Shown: positions 1 to 11,402, numbered from the stretch's first letter. The stretch: DNA of 64,000 nt from Legionella sp. PATHC032 (GCF_026191185.1 NZ_JAPHOV010000001.1:801001-865000), one strand, 5' to 3'. The notes: a model not told the origin generated them from the sequence alone. Made by a program: numbers and translations.

Positions 1-368
1 TAGCTGAGTTCTTTAAGCGTTAATTCCGACTGGTTAAATTTGAGCAAGGCTTGATCGATGCTGTCGTCAATGGTGATCAATGGTTCATCTTTTTCTACGT
101 ATTGCCCTGATTCAAAATGAATTTGAACTACATTCCCAGAGGCTTCTGAGTTGACATCAACTCCGTTGATTGCAACGAAATTACCTACAGCGTCAATGGT
201 TGGCTTCCAATCCACTGCTTGAGCAACGGCGGAAGAAACGGTAACAGCAGGAGGCGCATAACTGGCGAAGAATTGTTTAATCATGTAAGCCTTAATTAGA
301 TTAAAAGCTATGATTCCACCGAAAACTACCAACAAGATTATTCCCATGATAGTCAATCGTTTATTCAT
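1..368 (-). CDS. RND/HlyD-family periplasmic adaptor protein, N-terminal part (runs off the window)
   Basis: This is the first 122 codons of a minus-strand gene starting with ATG at 366-368, preceded by a good ribosome site (AGGGGAAG). The protein opens with one membrane anchor (about residues 6-24) followed by an Ala/Pro-rich linker. Next comes a biotinyl-lipoyl-like segment (ASGNVVQIHFESGQYVEKD, about residues 68-86), typical of membrane fusion proteins of tripartite RND efflux pumps. By family knowledge it would link an inner-membrane pump to an outer-membrane channel. The pump gene would be expected downstream, off the left edge. The family call is fairly secure, the substrate unknown. 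Confidence 0.8.
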   Translation of the reverse strand, partial: MNKRLTIMGIILLVVFGGIIAFNLIKAYMIKQFFASYAPPAVTVSSAVAQAVDWKPTIDAVGNFVAINGVDVNSEASGNVVQIHFESGQYVEKDEPLITIDDSIDQALLKFNQSELTLKELS

Positions 369-607
369 TATCTTCCCCTGTTAATGCTTGAAAAAATTTT
401 AATTTAGCAAATATAACATAAACATTTACTTTATCATCTTATTGTTTGAGATGACTTATTATTTTTAATATTTTCATGATTGATTCTGCTTCCTCTCTAA
501 CAAAATTGAATTGTAATGAACTTTGATTTTATGGGTACAAAAAAATCCTATTGACTAAATTGAAGACTTTGATACTATGCAGCTTCCATCTTACTAAGGG
601 GAAGCTC

Positions 608-1012
608 ATGAAGTTAAAATCATTGTTATTTGTTGTATGTTTCAGTTTGTTTTCTAACGTTTTTGCTGCAAATCTTCACTTACATCCCAAGGCTGATAAT
701 GCAGACAAGAAATCAATACAAAAAAGCGTAACTTATCCTGGTTACTGCCAAATTGAAATCATTAACCAAAGCTTCACAGATGTCCGTGTATTCGGTACAT
801 TTGATGATGGCACAACTATAGATTTCAATATCTATCGTTATGAGTCACCTCATTATATAAGCCTGTTCTATAATTTCTATTGCCATAGTGGTATGTACAT
901 TACTATTACATCACCTTATTATACTATTTATTCCGGTTGGACAAACGTTAATAGTACCATCCGTGTTGTTCCTTACTTGAAAGAAGCTAAGGCTGAGTTA
1001 TCAACCAGATAA
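608..1012 (+). CDS. Small exported protein of unknown function
   Basis: I chose the ATG at 608 because an AAGGGG ribosome site lies just upstream and the product then begins with a clean signal peptide (MKLKSLLFVVCFSLFSNVFA, 20 residues, cut after AxA). The open frame extends upstream, but that stretch looks untranslated. The mature part is about 114 residues, has two cysteines (in YCQIE and FYCHSG) that could form a disulfide, and is rich in Tyr/Ile/Thr, suggesting a small beta-sandwich. I do not recognise a family. It is probably periplasmic or secreted, in monocistronic context. Confidence 0.7.
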   Translation: MKLKSLLFVVCFSLFSNVFAANLHLHPKADNADKKSIQKSVTYPGYCQIEIINQSFTDVRVFGTFDDGTTIDFNIYRYESPHYISLFYNFYCHSGMYITITSPYYTIYSGWTNVNSTIRVVPYLKEAKAELSTR

Positions 1013-1076
1013 TTCATTAAAATTCGGGAAAGCTTTCAATGATTCGAGAGCTTTCTCTTCCTTTGAGGAGTTGTAT

Positions 1077-1514
1077 ATGAAATACCTCATTCCCTGCGTT
1101 TTATTGTTTCCTTTACTTTCTTCCTGCACAGTTATCCAAGAAGACTTTTATCAACCAGAATATTTGGGGCCTGCTCCTCGCGTAGAGGTTACCCCCTTCT
1201 ATCCTCAAGGGCATTATCATCGTCATTACAATCAGAGATATCATGGTAATAATCGATACTACAGTGCGCCAAGGGGGCAGGTTCATTATGAGCATGCGAA
1301 AACTCAAGGTCATGCTGCTGTAGTTACTCCGCCACCATCACAAGCCAGAGTTGAAGTTCAGAAAAATGTTCACGGACACAATGCAAATAATGGTCAGGTG
1401 CATGGACATGCTCATGATAATGGCAATGTGCACAGCCATCCTGATTCTTCTAATGTACATGGACATGATACTTCCAGTTCTGAGGAACAGAAAAAAATTC
1501 ATGGTCATAGTTAA
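1077..1514 (+). CDS. Histidine-rich lipoprotein
   Basis: The start is the ATG at 1077, seven bases after GAGGAG; a TTG two codons upstream is in frame but less likely. The N-terminus has a lipoprotein signal with lipobox LLSSC, so the mature protein should begin at that Cys and be membrane anchored. The rest is low complexity: a Tyr/His/Arg-rich stretch (GHYHRHYNQRYHG) and then repeated VHGH, VHSH and IHGHS units down to the last residue. Such His clusters usually bind Zn, Ni or Cu, so a periplasmic metal buffer or chaperone is an inference. No catalytic domain is visible. Confidence 0.75.
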   Translation: MKYLIPCVLLFPLLSSCTVIQEDFYQPEYLGPAPRVEVTPFYPQGHYHRHYNQRYHGNNRYYSAPRGQVHYEHAKTQGHAAVVTPPPSQARVEVQKNVHGHNANNGQVHGHAHDNGNVHSHPDSSNVHGHDTSSSEEQKKIHGHS

Positions 1515-1619
1515 TAATTTAACTTGTTTCTCAAAGAACTAAAATTGTACTATTATCCTCTTCGTATCTGGGTAGTTTTTATGATACTCTAATAACGTTT
1601 TTATCTTTAAGGAGCCTCT

Positions 1620-1931
1620 ATGCGCGACTCACTTAAGATGTTATTAGTGGGATCCATATCCATGATAATTATTGCGTGTGCTGCTTCTCCTCTGTCGGAA
1701 AGTACAGGGGAATATCTTGATAGTTCAACGACTACTGCCAAAGTGAAGGCCAGTTTGGTTGACCAATTGGGGACTACTGGATTTGCTGTAAAAGTAAAAA
1801 CATATAAAGATCAAGTGCAGTTGAGCGGTTTTGTCGATTCTCAAAGAATAAAACAAAGAGCCGGAATCATCGCGGCTGGCGTAGATGGTGTAAAGAGCGT
1901 TCGTAATGACCTTATTATAAAAACAAGGTGA
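1620..1931 (+). CDS. BON-domain lipoprotein
   Basis: A 103-residue protein with a lipoprotein-type signal (MIIIACAAS, lipobox Cys at about residue 20) and one BON domain (about residues 37-101), recognisable from the TTAKVKASLVDQ start and the LSGFV...GVKSVRNDLII end. BON domains are thought to bind phospholipid or envelope components (OsmY, DolP and Kbp families). The start is preceded by AAGGAG. It lies 27 bases upstream of glyA but has no obvious functional tie to it. The envelope stress or integrity role is inferred from the family. Confidence 0.8.
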   Translation: MRDSLKMLLVGSISMIIIACAASPLSESTGEYLDSSTTTAKVKASLVDQLGTTGFAVKVKTYKDQVQLSGFVDSQRIKQRAGIIAAGVDGVKSVRNDLIIKTR

Positions 1932-1958
1932 ATATAACCTTCCAACCAAGGAACATTC

Positions 1959-3212
1959 ATGTTTGACGAAAGTTATACTATAAAAAATTTTGATGATGTT
2001 CTTTTTAAAGCAATTTCTGATGAAAAACGACGTCAAGAAGAGCACATTGAATTAATAGCATCAGAAAATTATGTCAGTCCAAGAGTATTGGAGGCTCAGG
2101 GTTCTGTGTTGACTAACAAATATGCTGAAGGATATCCGGGCAAGCGATATTATGGTGGTTGCGAGTTTGTTGATGTCGCTGAAGATTTAGCTATTTCAAG
2201 GGCAAAATTACTTTTTGGCGCTCATTATGTCAATGTACAACCCCATTCAGGATCACAAGCAAACGCAGCGGTCATGATGGCATTATTGTCCCCAGGTGAT
2301 ACTTTTATGGGTATGGCTTTACCTCATGGTGGACACTTGACTCATGGGTCAAAGGTTAATTTTTCAGGTAAATTGTACCATTCTGTCGAATACGGAGTTG
2401 ATAGCAATACGGGTTTAATAGATTATGATGCTCTGGAGAAACTTGCTCTTCAACACAAACCAAAATTAATAATTGCTGGTTTTTCAGCTTATTCCAGGAT
2501 TCTGGATTGGGCTCGATTCAGAGAAATTGCCGATAAGGTAGGCGCTTATTTAATGGCGGATATCGCTCATGTGGCTGGCCTGGTTGCTGTAGGATTATAT
2601 CCTTCTCCTGTCCCATATGCTGATGTGGTGACGACGACAACGCATAAAACGTTAAGGGGACCTCGTGGTGGTTTAATTCTTTGTAAGGAAAATGAAGAAA
2701 TTGAGAAAAAATTAAATTCTTCTGTATTTCCTGGCATGCAAGGTGGGCCATTAATGCACGTTATTGCAGCCAAAGCAGTCGCTTTTGCAGAAGCTCTGTT
2801 ACCCGAATTTAAAACCTATCAGCAACAGGTTTTAGTCAATGCCAGAACGATGTGCAGCGTATTACAAAGCAGAGGCTATGATATTGTCTCTGGTGGAACT
2901 GATAATCATCTTTTACTAGTGGATTTGATTAATAAAGGAATTACAGGTAAAGACGCTGATGCTGCTTTAGGCAGAGCCAATATAACAGTCAATAAAAATT
3001 CGGTTCCCAATGACCCTCGCTCACCTTTTGTAACGAGTGGTCTACGCTTGGGTACGCCTGCTGCAACCACAAGAGGCTTTAAAGAAAGAGAGATGACTTT
3101 ATTATCTAACTGGGTAGCGGATGTCCTTGATAATGTTCATGATGAAACCAATATTTCAAGAGTGAAAACCCAAGTATTGCTTCTCTGTCGTGAATTTCCG
3201 GTTTATGCCTAA
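1959..3212 (+). CDS. glyA: Serine hydroxymethyltransferase
   Basis: A full-length 417-residue PLP enzyme that interconverts serine and glycine and loads tetrahydrofolate with a one-carbon unit, in the cytoplasm. Family landmarks include [10 protein letters not shown] near residue 31, [14 protein letters not shown], the PHSGSQAN loop, DIAHVAGL, and the PLP-binding motif [14 protein letters not shown] with the Schiff-base lysine at about residue 230. The length is normal. It is followed after 2 bases by nrdR, an arrangement common in gammaproteobacteria, so the two are probably co-transcribed. Confidence 0.98.
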   Translation: MFDESYTIKNFDDVLFKAISDEKRRQEEHIELIASENYVSPRVLEAQGSVLTNKYAEGYPGKRYYGGCEFVDVAEDLAISRAKLLFGAHYVNVQPHSGSQANAAVMMALLSPGDTFMGMALPHGGHLTHGSKVNFSGKLYHSVEYGVDSNTGLIDYDALEKLALQHKPKLIIAGFSAYSRILDWARFREIADKVGAYLMADIAHVAGLVAVGLYPSPVPYADVVTTTTHKTLRGPRGGLILCKENEEIEKKLNSSVFPGMQGGPLMHVIAAKAVAFAEALLPEFKTYQQQVLVNARTMCSVLQSRGYDIVSGGTDNHLLLVDLINKGITGKDADAALGRANITVNKNSVPNDPRSPFVTSGLRLGTPAATTRGFKEREMTLLSNWVADVLDNVHDETNISRVKTQVLLLCREFPVYA

Positions 3213-3214
3213 TT

Positions 3215-3682
3215 ATGTATTGTCCATTTTGTCATGCGGAAGAAACAAAAGTAGTGGATTCACGTCTGGTTGCGGATGGCGCTCAAGTTCGCAGAAGACG
3301 TGAATGCTTGGAATGTCATGAGCGGTTTACTACTTTTGAAACCGCCGAATTGATTATGCCATTGATTATAAAACGCGATGGCAGGAGAGAGCCATTTCAT
3401 ATTGATAATTTACGTTCTGGCATGTTGAGAGCTTTGGAGAAACGGCCTGTCAGTGTTGATGATTTGGAAAAGGCTATTATTTCTATTACCGAGGAAATTC
3501 GAAGAAGAGGTGAACGAGAGATCGACTCCCAAGTGGTTGGCGAGTTGGTAATGAAGGAGTTATTCAGGCTTGATCATGTGGCCTATGTGCGTTTTGCATC
3601 AGTATATAAACGCTTTAAAGATGTGAGTGATTTTAGACAGACAATTGATCAAATGAAAAATGAAGATAAGGAAAAATCTTAG
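3215..3682 (+). CDS. nrdR: Transcriptional repressor NrdR
   Basis: A 155-residue repressor of ribonucleotide reductase genes. A zinc ribbon is visible at the N-terminus (Cys3, Cys6, Cys31, Cys34) with the [17 protein letters not shown] signature. It is followed by an ATP-cone domain (about residues 49-139) that senses ATP/dATP. It starts 2 bases after the glyA stop, so it is likely translated from the same message. Confidence 0.97.
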   Translation: MYCPFCHAEETKVVDSRLVADGAQVRRRRECLECHERFTTFETAELIMPLIIKRDGRREPFHIDNLRSGMLRALEKRPVSVDDLEKAIISITEEIRRRGEREIDSQVVGELVMKELFRLDHVAYVRFASVYKRFKDVSDFRQTIDQMKNEDKEKS

Positions 3683-3740
3683 ATAAAAAAATGTGAAGGG
3701 CTCACTTTTCTTGTTGTTATTAGAATAATATGAGGTAATT

Positions 3741-4184
3741 GTGGAAAAACAATCAATTCGTGGTAAAAGACGAGCTCGAAAATTTGCATTGCAAGCCCTT
3801 TATCAATGGCTAATGTCTGGTACAGATCTTCATGAAATTGAGGCTCAATTCAGAACAATTAATAATATGGATAAAGTAGATGGAGAATATTTCTGCCGCT
3901 TGTTATATGGCATTCCAACCCATGTAGAAGCTTTGGAGGCAAGTTTACTACCTTATTTAGACAGAGAAATCAATGCATTGAATCCTATAGAGCTTACTGT
4001 ATTGAGAATTGGGGCTTTTGAGTTGTTTCATTGCCCTGAGATACCTTATAAGGTCATTCTTGATGAATCAGTATCTTTGACTAAAGAGTTTGGTTCGCAA
4101 GAGGGATATCGTTACGTTAATGGGGTATTGAATAACTTGGCAAAACAGGTCCGCTCTGTTGAAGTCAGTCTTGATAATGAATGA
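3741..4184 (+). CDS. nusB: Transcription antitermination factor NusB
   Basis: A 147-residue all-helical RNA-binding protein that, with NusE/S10, binds boxA of rRNA transcripts and supports antitermination. The N-terminal RGKRRARKFALQALYQW and the C-terminal VILDESVSLTKEFG...YRYVNGVLNNLA are diagnostic. The start codon is GTG, with a TGAGG ribosome site 7 bases upstream. The end overlaps the start of thiL by 8 bases, indicating translational coupling. The usual ribH/ribBA neighbours are absent from this window. Confidence 0.96.
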   Translation: MEKQSIRGKRRARKFALQALYQWLMSGTDLHEIEAQFRTINNMDKVDGEYFCRLLYGIPTHVEALEASLLPYLDREINALNPIELTVLRIGAFELFHCPEIPYKVILDESVSLTKEFGSQEGYRYVNGVLNNLAKQVRSVEVSLDNE

Positions 4185-5133
4185 ATTTACCCTGATTGAT
4201 CATTATTTTAAATCCATCCCATGCACGAGAAATGATGTGCTTTTGGGGATAGGAGATGATGCCGCTTGCTTGCAGATTCCAGAGAGAATGCATTTATTAG
4301 TCAGCACCGATACTTTGGTTTCAGGCATTCATTTTTTGCCGCAATGGGATCCCTATGATATCGCCTGCAAAGCGGTAATGGTCAATATTAGTGATATGGC
4401 TGCCATGGGCGCACAGCCTTGTTGGGTTACTCTTGCATTGACCTTGCCCGAATTGAATCAGAGTTGGCTTGATTCCTTTGCTAGAGGGATAAAAAATTCT
4501 CTTGCTTTATATAATGTGGATTTGATTGGTGGAGACACGACCAAAGGCCCGTTATCAATCACTTTGACCATCATGGGGCTTACACCTCAGGGGCAATCAA
4601 TCAGACGTTGTGGGGCAAAAGCAGGTGATGTGATTATGGTTTCAGGTCAATTGGGGGCTGCGGGCCTGGCTGTAAAATTGCTGGATGAACATAAAAAAGT
4701 GAATGCAAAAGATAAAATAGAATTAATGAATAAACTATTGCATCCTAAGCCACGTGTGGACTTATGCCATTTGCTTAGAAAATATGCTACTTCAGCGATT
4801 GATATCTCGGATGGACTAAGCTCTGATTTAAATCATATTTGTGTCGCGAGTGGCGTTGGGGCCAGCTTGTTTGAAGAAGCAATACCCATGCATCCATTAT
4901 TAAATAAATATTGTCCTGAACAAGCCCTTGACTTAGCTCTTTCAGGAGGTGATGATTACGAATTATGCTTTACCGTTTCAACACAACAGCTGGATTCTTT
5001 TAATCGGGATCTTCTAAAAGAAAATCTGATTTGTTTTCCCATCGGTATGATAGAGGAGAAACCAGGATTAAGAATACAATCGGCTGGTAGTCCAAGTAAA
5101 GAATTGCAACCCAGAGGCTATTCACATTTTTAA
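4177..5133 (+). CDS. thiL: Thiamine-monophosphate kinase
   Basis: ThiL phosphorylates thiamine monophosphate to the active cofactor thiamine pyrophosphate. The protein of 318 residues has the N-terminal GIGDDAACLQ metal/ATP motif, STDTLVSGIHF, the GGDTTKG loop, and the C-terminal DISDGLSSDL and LSGGDDYEL motifs. I place the start at the ATG at 4177 (MNEFTLIDHYF), which overlaps the nusB stop; a TTG six codons earlier is in frame but less likely. The nusB-thiL-pgpA order is widespread in proteobacteria. Confidence 0.95.
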   Translation: MNEFTLIDHYFKSIPCTRNDVLLGIGDDAACLQIPERMHLLVSTDTLVSGIHFLPQWDPYDIACKAVMVNISDMAAMGAQPCWVTLALTLPELNQSWLDSFARGIKNSLALYNVDLIGGDTTKGPLSITLTIMGLTPQGQSIRRCGAKAGDVIMVSGQLGAAGLAVKLLDEHKKVNAKDKIELMNKLLHPKPRVDLCHLLRKYATSAIDISDGLSSDLNHICVASGVGASLFEEAIPMHPLLNKYCPEQALDLALSGGDDYELCFTVSTQQLDSFNRDLLKENLICFPIGMIEEKPGLRIQSAGSPSKELQPRGYSHF

Positions 5134-5222
5134 ATCCCGCCTCTATAGTATGATAATAAAAATTAAAGACAAAATTCGATTCTAAAGTGATGTGATAGCG
5201 ATATTTAGGTTGAGGAGCAAAC

Positions 5223-5704
5223 ATGAACCAGGTCAATTTGGCAAATCGAGTATGGCAAGATCCCATTTACTTTATCGCTTTTGGTTTTGGCAGTGGATTG
5301 ATGTCAATTGCTCCAGGCACGTGGGGGACATTAGCTGCTATTCCACTTTATTTGCTGATGATAGATGCTCACTGGGGCATTTATTTATTATGGACTGTCC
5401 TGGCATTTGCCTTGGGGGTTTGGGTCAGTGATAAAGTGACAGAAGAGCTTGGGGTACATGATTACAAAGGGATTGTCTGGGATGAAGTGGTTGGCTATTT
5501 ATTCACTATGTTTTTAGCCCCCAAAGGAATTTCGTGGATGTTAACCGGTTTTATTTTATTCCGAATTTTTGATATTTGGAAACCACAACCAATACGTATG
5601 ATCGATCAAAGAGTTCAGGGTGGGTTAGGAATTATGCTGGACGATGTTTTAGCAGCAGTTCCTGCCTGGTGTATTATGCAAATCCTCGTTTGGAGCTTTG
5701 CTTA

Positions 5705-5705
<1 letters not shown>
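5223..5705 (+). CDS. pgpA: Phosphatidylglycerophosphatase A
   Basis: A 160-residue inner-membrane enzyme that dephosphorylates phosphatidylglycerophosphate to phosphatidylglycerol. Family signatures include FGSGLMSIAPGTWGT near the N-terminus, the acidic DYKGIVWDEVVGY segment, and FRIFDIWKPQPIRMIDQ...GGLGIMLDDVLAA, which holds the catalytic acidic residues. Several hydrophobic helices are visible. The ATG at 5223 follows a GAGGAG site. Its stop overlaps the start of the next gene by one base. Confidence 0.95.
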
Positions 5706-7495
<1,790 letters not shown>

Positions 7496-8134
7496 TTACT
7501 TATAATTTCCTTGATCAAAACGGTAGATTGCTCCCACGCTGGCCAAATGAGCCTGGTACGTTTTTCCAAAATTACTCGAATTATCGGTTGCGATATAGCG
7601 GTAAGCCAAATTTGCCGCATAATTCTCGGAGAAATTATAAGTTATTCCCACAGTTCCCTGGTAGGCAAAGGCGCTGTCGCTAGTGGTAAAGTAAGACGGT
7701 CTAAAAGGACCTATGCTGTCAAGCTCTGCTCTAAGAGAGGCATAACCAATTCCCAATCCAATAAATGGCGCTATGGCTGGTAACATATCAGGGCAATCAT
7801 AGTAAATATTGGCCATGATAGTGTTAGCGGAGGTAAAACCGGTAACACCGAGTTGTGTAATAAAGTTAAGATTAAACTTTCTGGCTTCACCTCTGAGATA
7901 GGTGTATTCTACTTCATAGCGGATTGGGTTACTTTGGTAGCCGACCCGTCCACCGGCGTTATAGCCGTTGTTGTACCCCACTTCATCACGGAATACCCCA
8001 TATGCGAAATTGTATATGTTTGGGGGGATATAGGTATAACCTCCAAATGCGCTGGCATACCACCCGTCTACAGGCACTGCGGCAGAAGCAATACCAGTAG
8101 CTAATATAGCTGTTGTAAGTAATGTGATTCTCAT
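7496..8134 (-). CDS. Outer-membrane beta-barrel protein
   Basis: A 212-residue exported protein with signal peptide MRITLLTTAILATGIASA. A barrel opens with GWYASAFGGYTYIP and closes with a strand (HLASVGAIYRFDQGNYK) resembling the OmpA-like/porin family. The N-terminal YNNGYNAGGRVGYQSNPIRYEVEYTY pattern is the usual strand-turn-strand repeat, so the call rests on fold-like features. It is the first gene of a two-gene minus-strand unit; an AAAAAGGG ribosome site precedes the ATG. It is related in style, though not closely in sequence, to the barrel downstream, suggesting an old duplication. Confidence 0.78.
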   Translation of the reverse strand: MRITLLTTAILATGIASAAVPVDGWYASAFGGYTYIPPNIYNFAYGVFRDEVGYNNGYNAGGRVGYQSNPIRYEVEYTYLRGEARKFNLNFITQLGVTGFTSANTIMANIYYDCPDMLPAIAPFIGLGIGYASLRAELDSIGPFRPSYFTTSDSAFAYQGTVGITYNFSENYAANLAYRYIATDNSSNFGKTYQAHLASVGAIYRFDQGNYK

Positions 8135-8323
8135 GACATCCCTTTTTATTATTATTATTTTTTAACTGAATCATGTTAGCGGTTTGTCTTAAATTTGCAA
8201 GTTTTCTATTGTGCTTTATTGAGCAATTTAAATTTTAAATTTCAGTTAGCTCAATGATTTTGTTGCTTGTATAAAATTCTGATTAAGGTAAGATGAAATT
8301 TGGACAAGGAACAAGGAGCGTAT

Positions 8324-9748
8324 ATGCCACCAAAGGATGGAAAAGAATTATTGGATATAATCGACAATTTAAACGAATTTGCTGAAAAATTATTAAGTCG
8401 CATTGCTGATGAATCCGATGAAGGATGTAAGCAATTAGTTCATGTCTTAGAATCTGCCCGGGCACGATATAACAAACCCATTGAATCATGGCTTAAAGGT
8501 TGGTTTTACCAGTTTACCAGAAAACGCGGACAAGAAATTGATATGGCAATTAAAGGCATGGAAGCTTTCCCTGATGCCTACACTCGCTTGCAGGAGTTTA
8601 AGTTATTGGTTGGGAAAGGAGAGTGGGAACATGGTTCGTTTAATTATTATTTATTTGATGAGCTTATCAAGTCAGTTCCTGGCTATAAACCATTAGAAAG
8701 TGAGTTAATCCATCCAATTATTTTGAAGCTCAGACAAAAAATAAATAAAAGAATTGACGAGTTTATGTTGCAATATCTGGCTACGCAAAAATTAATAGAA
8801 GCTCGAAAACAGGAATTGTTACAGACACATCAGAGTGCTCAGAAATTTATCGATAATGTTTCAATTACCAATGACCTGGAAGCAGCTAAAAAATCAGCCA
8901 AAGAAAATAAGAGTGTTATACAATTTTGTTTGATTTTTGAAAGTGATATTTGGAAGCTTTCCTGGATAGATGCAACAGGAAAAGCGTATGCTTTGGAACC
9001 CGGAGAAGAGTTAATCCAAATCCTGATAGACGGAAAGATTAAGGATATCGTTAAGGATATTGATAATCTAAGTGCCTTGCATTTGAAGCAGCTTAAACAG
9101 GAATGTGTAAAAGCCAGAGAAATGCTTTTAGGACGAGTTCAACTGCTCATCAATCCGAAAGATCTGAGAACTCAAGTTGAGTTGACTAATAATGTATTAA
9201 AAGAAAATGGTATTTCTGCTACTTTTGTTTTGCGCGGTAAACCTAATGAGTATTCGCTCTGGTGGATAAACACATTAGGTCTCGCACATGAAATTTCATT
9301 AGAGTTCTATTCATCAATGAAAACATGGTTAAATGAGCAAAGTTATCCGTTAAAGGAAGAACACATTTCTCAACTTAAAACTTATTTATTGAGTGTAAAT
9401 ACTATCAAGTCCATTGATGTCAAGGAAGACATGAAGGAATTTAAGGCTCAATTGCAAGAATGTTTAGCTGCCGGACCAAAATCTAAAATACCTCCTGTCA
9501 GTAGCACAAGCAAAACGACAAATGCCAAAAAACTGGATTTGCGTTTATTTGGAGACGTTGAACGGTGTTTGAAGAATCAGTTAAGTGAAAGGCAAGAAGA
9601 AAAGGTTGCTACACCAGAACCTGGTAAAATTAATTTAGATAAATATGAGAATATTGCTACCTTGTTTGGTAACAGAGCTAAAAACATGGAGCAACACGAA
9701 GGACAATCATCAAAACCAAATGATAGTCTCGCTATAAGATCTATTTAA
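8324..9748 (+). CDS. Legionella-type protein of unknown function, candidate Dot/Icm effector
   Basis: A 474-residue soluble, highly charged protein starting at the ATG at 8324 behind AAGGAG; an in-frame TTG eight codons upstream is a weaker start. No signal peptide or membrane segment is seen. Two stretches look like diverged repeats: FCLIFESDIWKLSWIDATGKA (20 of these shown: CLIFESDIWKLSWIDATGKA) near residue 206 and TFVLRGKPNEYSLWWINTLG near residue 305. Both resemble small KSH/opcGS-like modules seen in some Legionella proteins, which is only an impression. The tail is polar with acidic/Ser/Lys-rich residues, as in many type IV effectors. I recall an effector called RavH near this chromosomal position in strain Philadelphia but cannot verify the match. 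Confidence 0.6.
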   Translation: MPPKDGKELLDIIDNLNEFAEKLLSRIADESDEGCKQLVHVLESARARYNKPIESWLKGWFYQFTRKRGQEIDMAIKGMEAFPDAYTRLQEFKLLVGKGEWEHGSFNYYLFDELIKSVPGYKPLESELIHPIILKLRQKINKRIDEFMLQYLATQKLIEARKQELLQTHQSAQKFIDNVSITNDLEAAKKSAKENKSVIQFCLIFESDIWKLSWIDATGKAYALEPGEELIQILIDGKIKDIVKDIDNLSALHLKQLKQECVKAREMLLGRVQLLINPKDLRTQVELTNNVLKENGISATFVLRGKPNEYSLWWINTLGLAHEISLEFYSSMKTWLNEQSYPLKEEHISQLKTYLLSVNTIKSIDVKEDMKEFKAQLQECLAAGPKSKIPPVSSTSKTTNAKKLDLRLFGDVERCLKNQLSERQEEKVATPEPGKINLDKYENIATLFGNRAKNMEQHEGQSSKPNDSLAIRSI

Positions 9749-9762
9749 TGAATAAATGCAGT

Positions 9763-9792
9763 AACTGCCTTGAATTTTATTTCAAGGCAGTT
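9763..9792. terminator. Bidirectional hairpin terminator between convergent genes
   Basis: A perfect 12-base-pair stem (AACTGCCTTGAA with TTCAAGGCAGTT) has a 6-base loop. It sits 14 bases after the stop at 9748 and just before the 3' end of nadE on the other strand. T/A-rich bases flank both sides, so it can serve either transcript. Confidence 0.75.
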
Positions 9793-9797
9793 CAAAT

Positions 9798-11402
9798 TTA
9801 TTGATTAAAACCATTGGTAATAGGATATCTCCAGTCTTTACCAAAGGCCAGATTGCTTATCTTTATTCCTGGTGCAGCCTGACGTCTCTTGTATTCGTTA
9901 CGTTTAATCAATTGAATGATTTTATTGACCACTTGTGGTTTAAAACCTTTGGCAATGATTTCAGAAGGGCTTAAATTCTGTTCCATGTAAGCCATGATAA
10001 TGGCATCCAGTTCACTGTATTCGGGTAAACTATCCTGATCAGTCTGGTTTGGTTTTAATTCAGCAGAAGGAGGTCTGGTAATGACCCGCTCGGGAATAAT
10101 TACTGAAATCTTGTTTCTATACTTCACTAATTCATACACTTGGGTTTTCAGCACATCCTTTAATACGGCAAATCCGCCTGCCATATCGCCATATAAAGTG
10201 GCATAACCTACGGCCGTTTCACTCTTATTGCTGGTTGTAAGCACCATTTTCCCGGTCTTATTTGACAAAGCCATGAGCAGCATGCCGCGTATTCTTGCCT
10301 GAATATTTTCTTCTGTGGTATCGGGTGGCAACCCTTTAAAAACAGGATGAAGCGATTCAATCATGGATTGAAACATAGGTTCAATCGGTATAATGGAATG
10401 TGCAACTTTAAGGTTACTCAATTGTTCCAGCGCATCTTCATTGCTAATTGATGCGGTATATTGTGAGGGCATCAGCACCGCATGAACTTGTTCTGCGCCG
10501 AGCGCATCGGCAGCTATCGCTAAAGTTAAGGCAGAATCAATGCCTCCAGAGAGCCCAAGCAATACACCGGGGAAATTGTTTTTTCTGACATAATCTCTAG
10601 TGCCACAAACCAGTGCCTTATATATGAGCGCTTCTTTATCCAGATAAGGGGTGATTGATCCGTTTACTTTGTTACCGTCTATATAGACAGTGCATAAGCT
10701 TTCTTCAAAGGCGGGAGCCAGGGCACGGATGGTGCCTTGATTGTCCATAGCCAAGGATTGTCCATCAAAAAGCAAATCGTCCTGACCACCAATTTGATTG
10801 ACATAAATAATGGAAATACCCTGTTGAGCATAAGATTTTAAAAGCTCTTCTCTCTGCTGGTATTTACGATAATCAAAGGGAGAGGCGTTTAAACTGATTA
10901 AGATGGAAATACCACTGTTAAGTAAATCGTCTACAGGGCCTTTTTGCCATAAATCTTCACATATGCAAAACCCTAATTTATGATTTTTAATTGATAAAAC
11001 GCAAGGATCTTTTCTACCAGGTTTAAAATATCTTGCTTCATCAAAAACTCCATAATTTGGCAATTTTTGCTTGTGATATTCTCTAATTTTTTGTCCTTGA
11101 TAAAAAATGCTAAGGCTATTGTAGCAATTGCCTGTGTGCATCATTGGATGTCCGACAATGACATAACAATTTCTGACTATATCCTGAATATTCTTGAGGT
11201 TGAGCATTATTTTATCATGATATTCTTTACGAAAGAGCAAATCTTCTGCCGGGTAACCGGACAGAACTAGTTCAGGAAAAATAATCACATCATGGTTTTC
11301 CTGATGGTCTTGGATGGCATCAATAATTTTTTTTGCATTTGCGTCAATAGCTCCAACTGTCGGATTAATTTGAGCCATCAGTACTGTCAAAGGTGCGTTC
11401 AT
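9798..11402 (-). CDS. nadE: Glutamine-dependent NAD+ synthetase
   Basis: A 534-residue two-domain enzyme making NAD+ from deamido-NAD+, ATP and glutamine. The N-terminal nitrilase/glutaminase half (about 1-250) carries the Glu-Lys-Cys triad in FPELVLSGYP, KQKLPNYGVFDE and GFCICEDLW. The C-terminal synthetase half has the PP-loop GLSGGIDSALTL (about residue 285) and TTSNKSETAVGYATLYGD. The length fits glutamine-using NadE. The gene faces away from the helicase gene, with a palindromic repeat between them. Confidence 0.96.
   Translation of the reverse strand: MNAPLTVLMAQINPTVGAIDANAKKIIDAIQDHQENHDVIIFPELVLSGYPAEDLLFRKEYHDKIMLNLKNIQDIVRNCYVIVGHPMMHTGNCYNSLSIFYQGQKIREYHKQKLPNYGVFDEARYFKPGRKDPCVLSIKNHKLGFCICEDLWQKGPVDDLLNSGISILISLNASPFDYRKYQQREELLKSYAQQGISIIYVNQIGGQDDLLFDGQSLAMDNQGTIRALAPAFEESLCTVYIDGNKVNGSITPYLDKEALIYKALVCGTRDYVRKNNFPGVLLGLSGGIDSALTLAIAADALGAEQVHAVLMPSQYTASISNEDALEQLSNLKVAHSIIPIEPMFQSMIESLHPVFKGLPPDTTEENIQARIRGMLLMALSNKTGKMVLTTSNKSETAVGYATLYGDMAGGFAVLKDVLKTQVYELVKYRNKISVIIPERVITRPPSAELKPNQTDQDSLPEYSELDAIIMAYMEQNLSPSEIIAKGFKPQVVNKIIQLIKRNEYKRRQAAPGIKISNLAFGKDWRYPITNGFNQ

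Noticed and set aside
1028-1055. Inverted repeat GAAAGCT/AGCTTTC after the gene at 608 as a terminator.
   Set aside because: The stem is only seven base pairs with a 14-base loop and no T run, so I do not call it.
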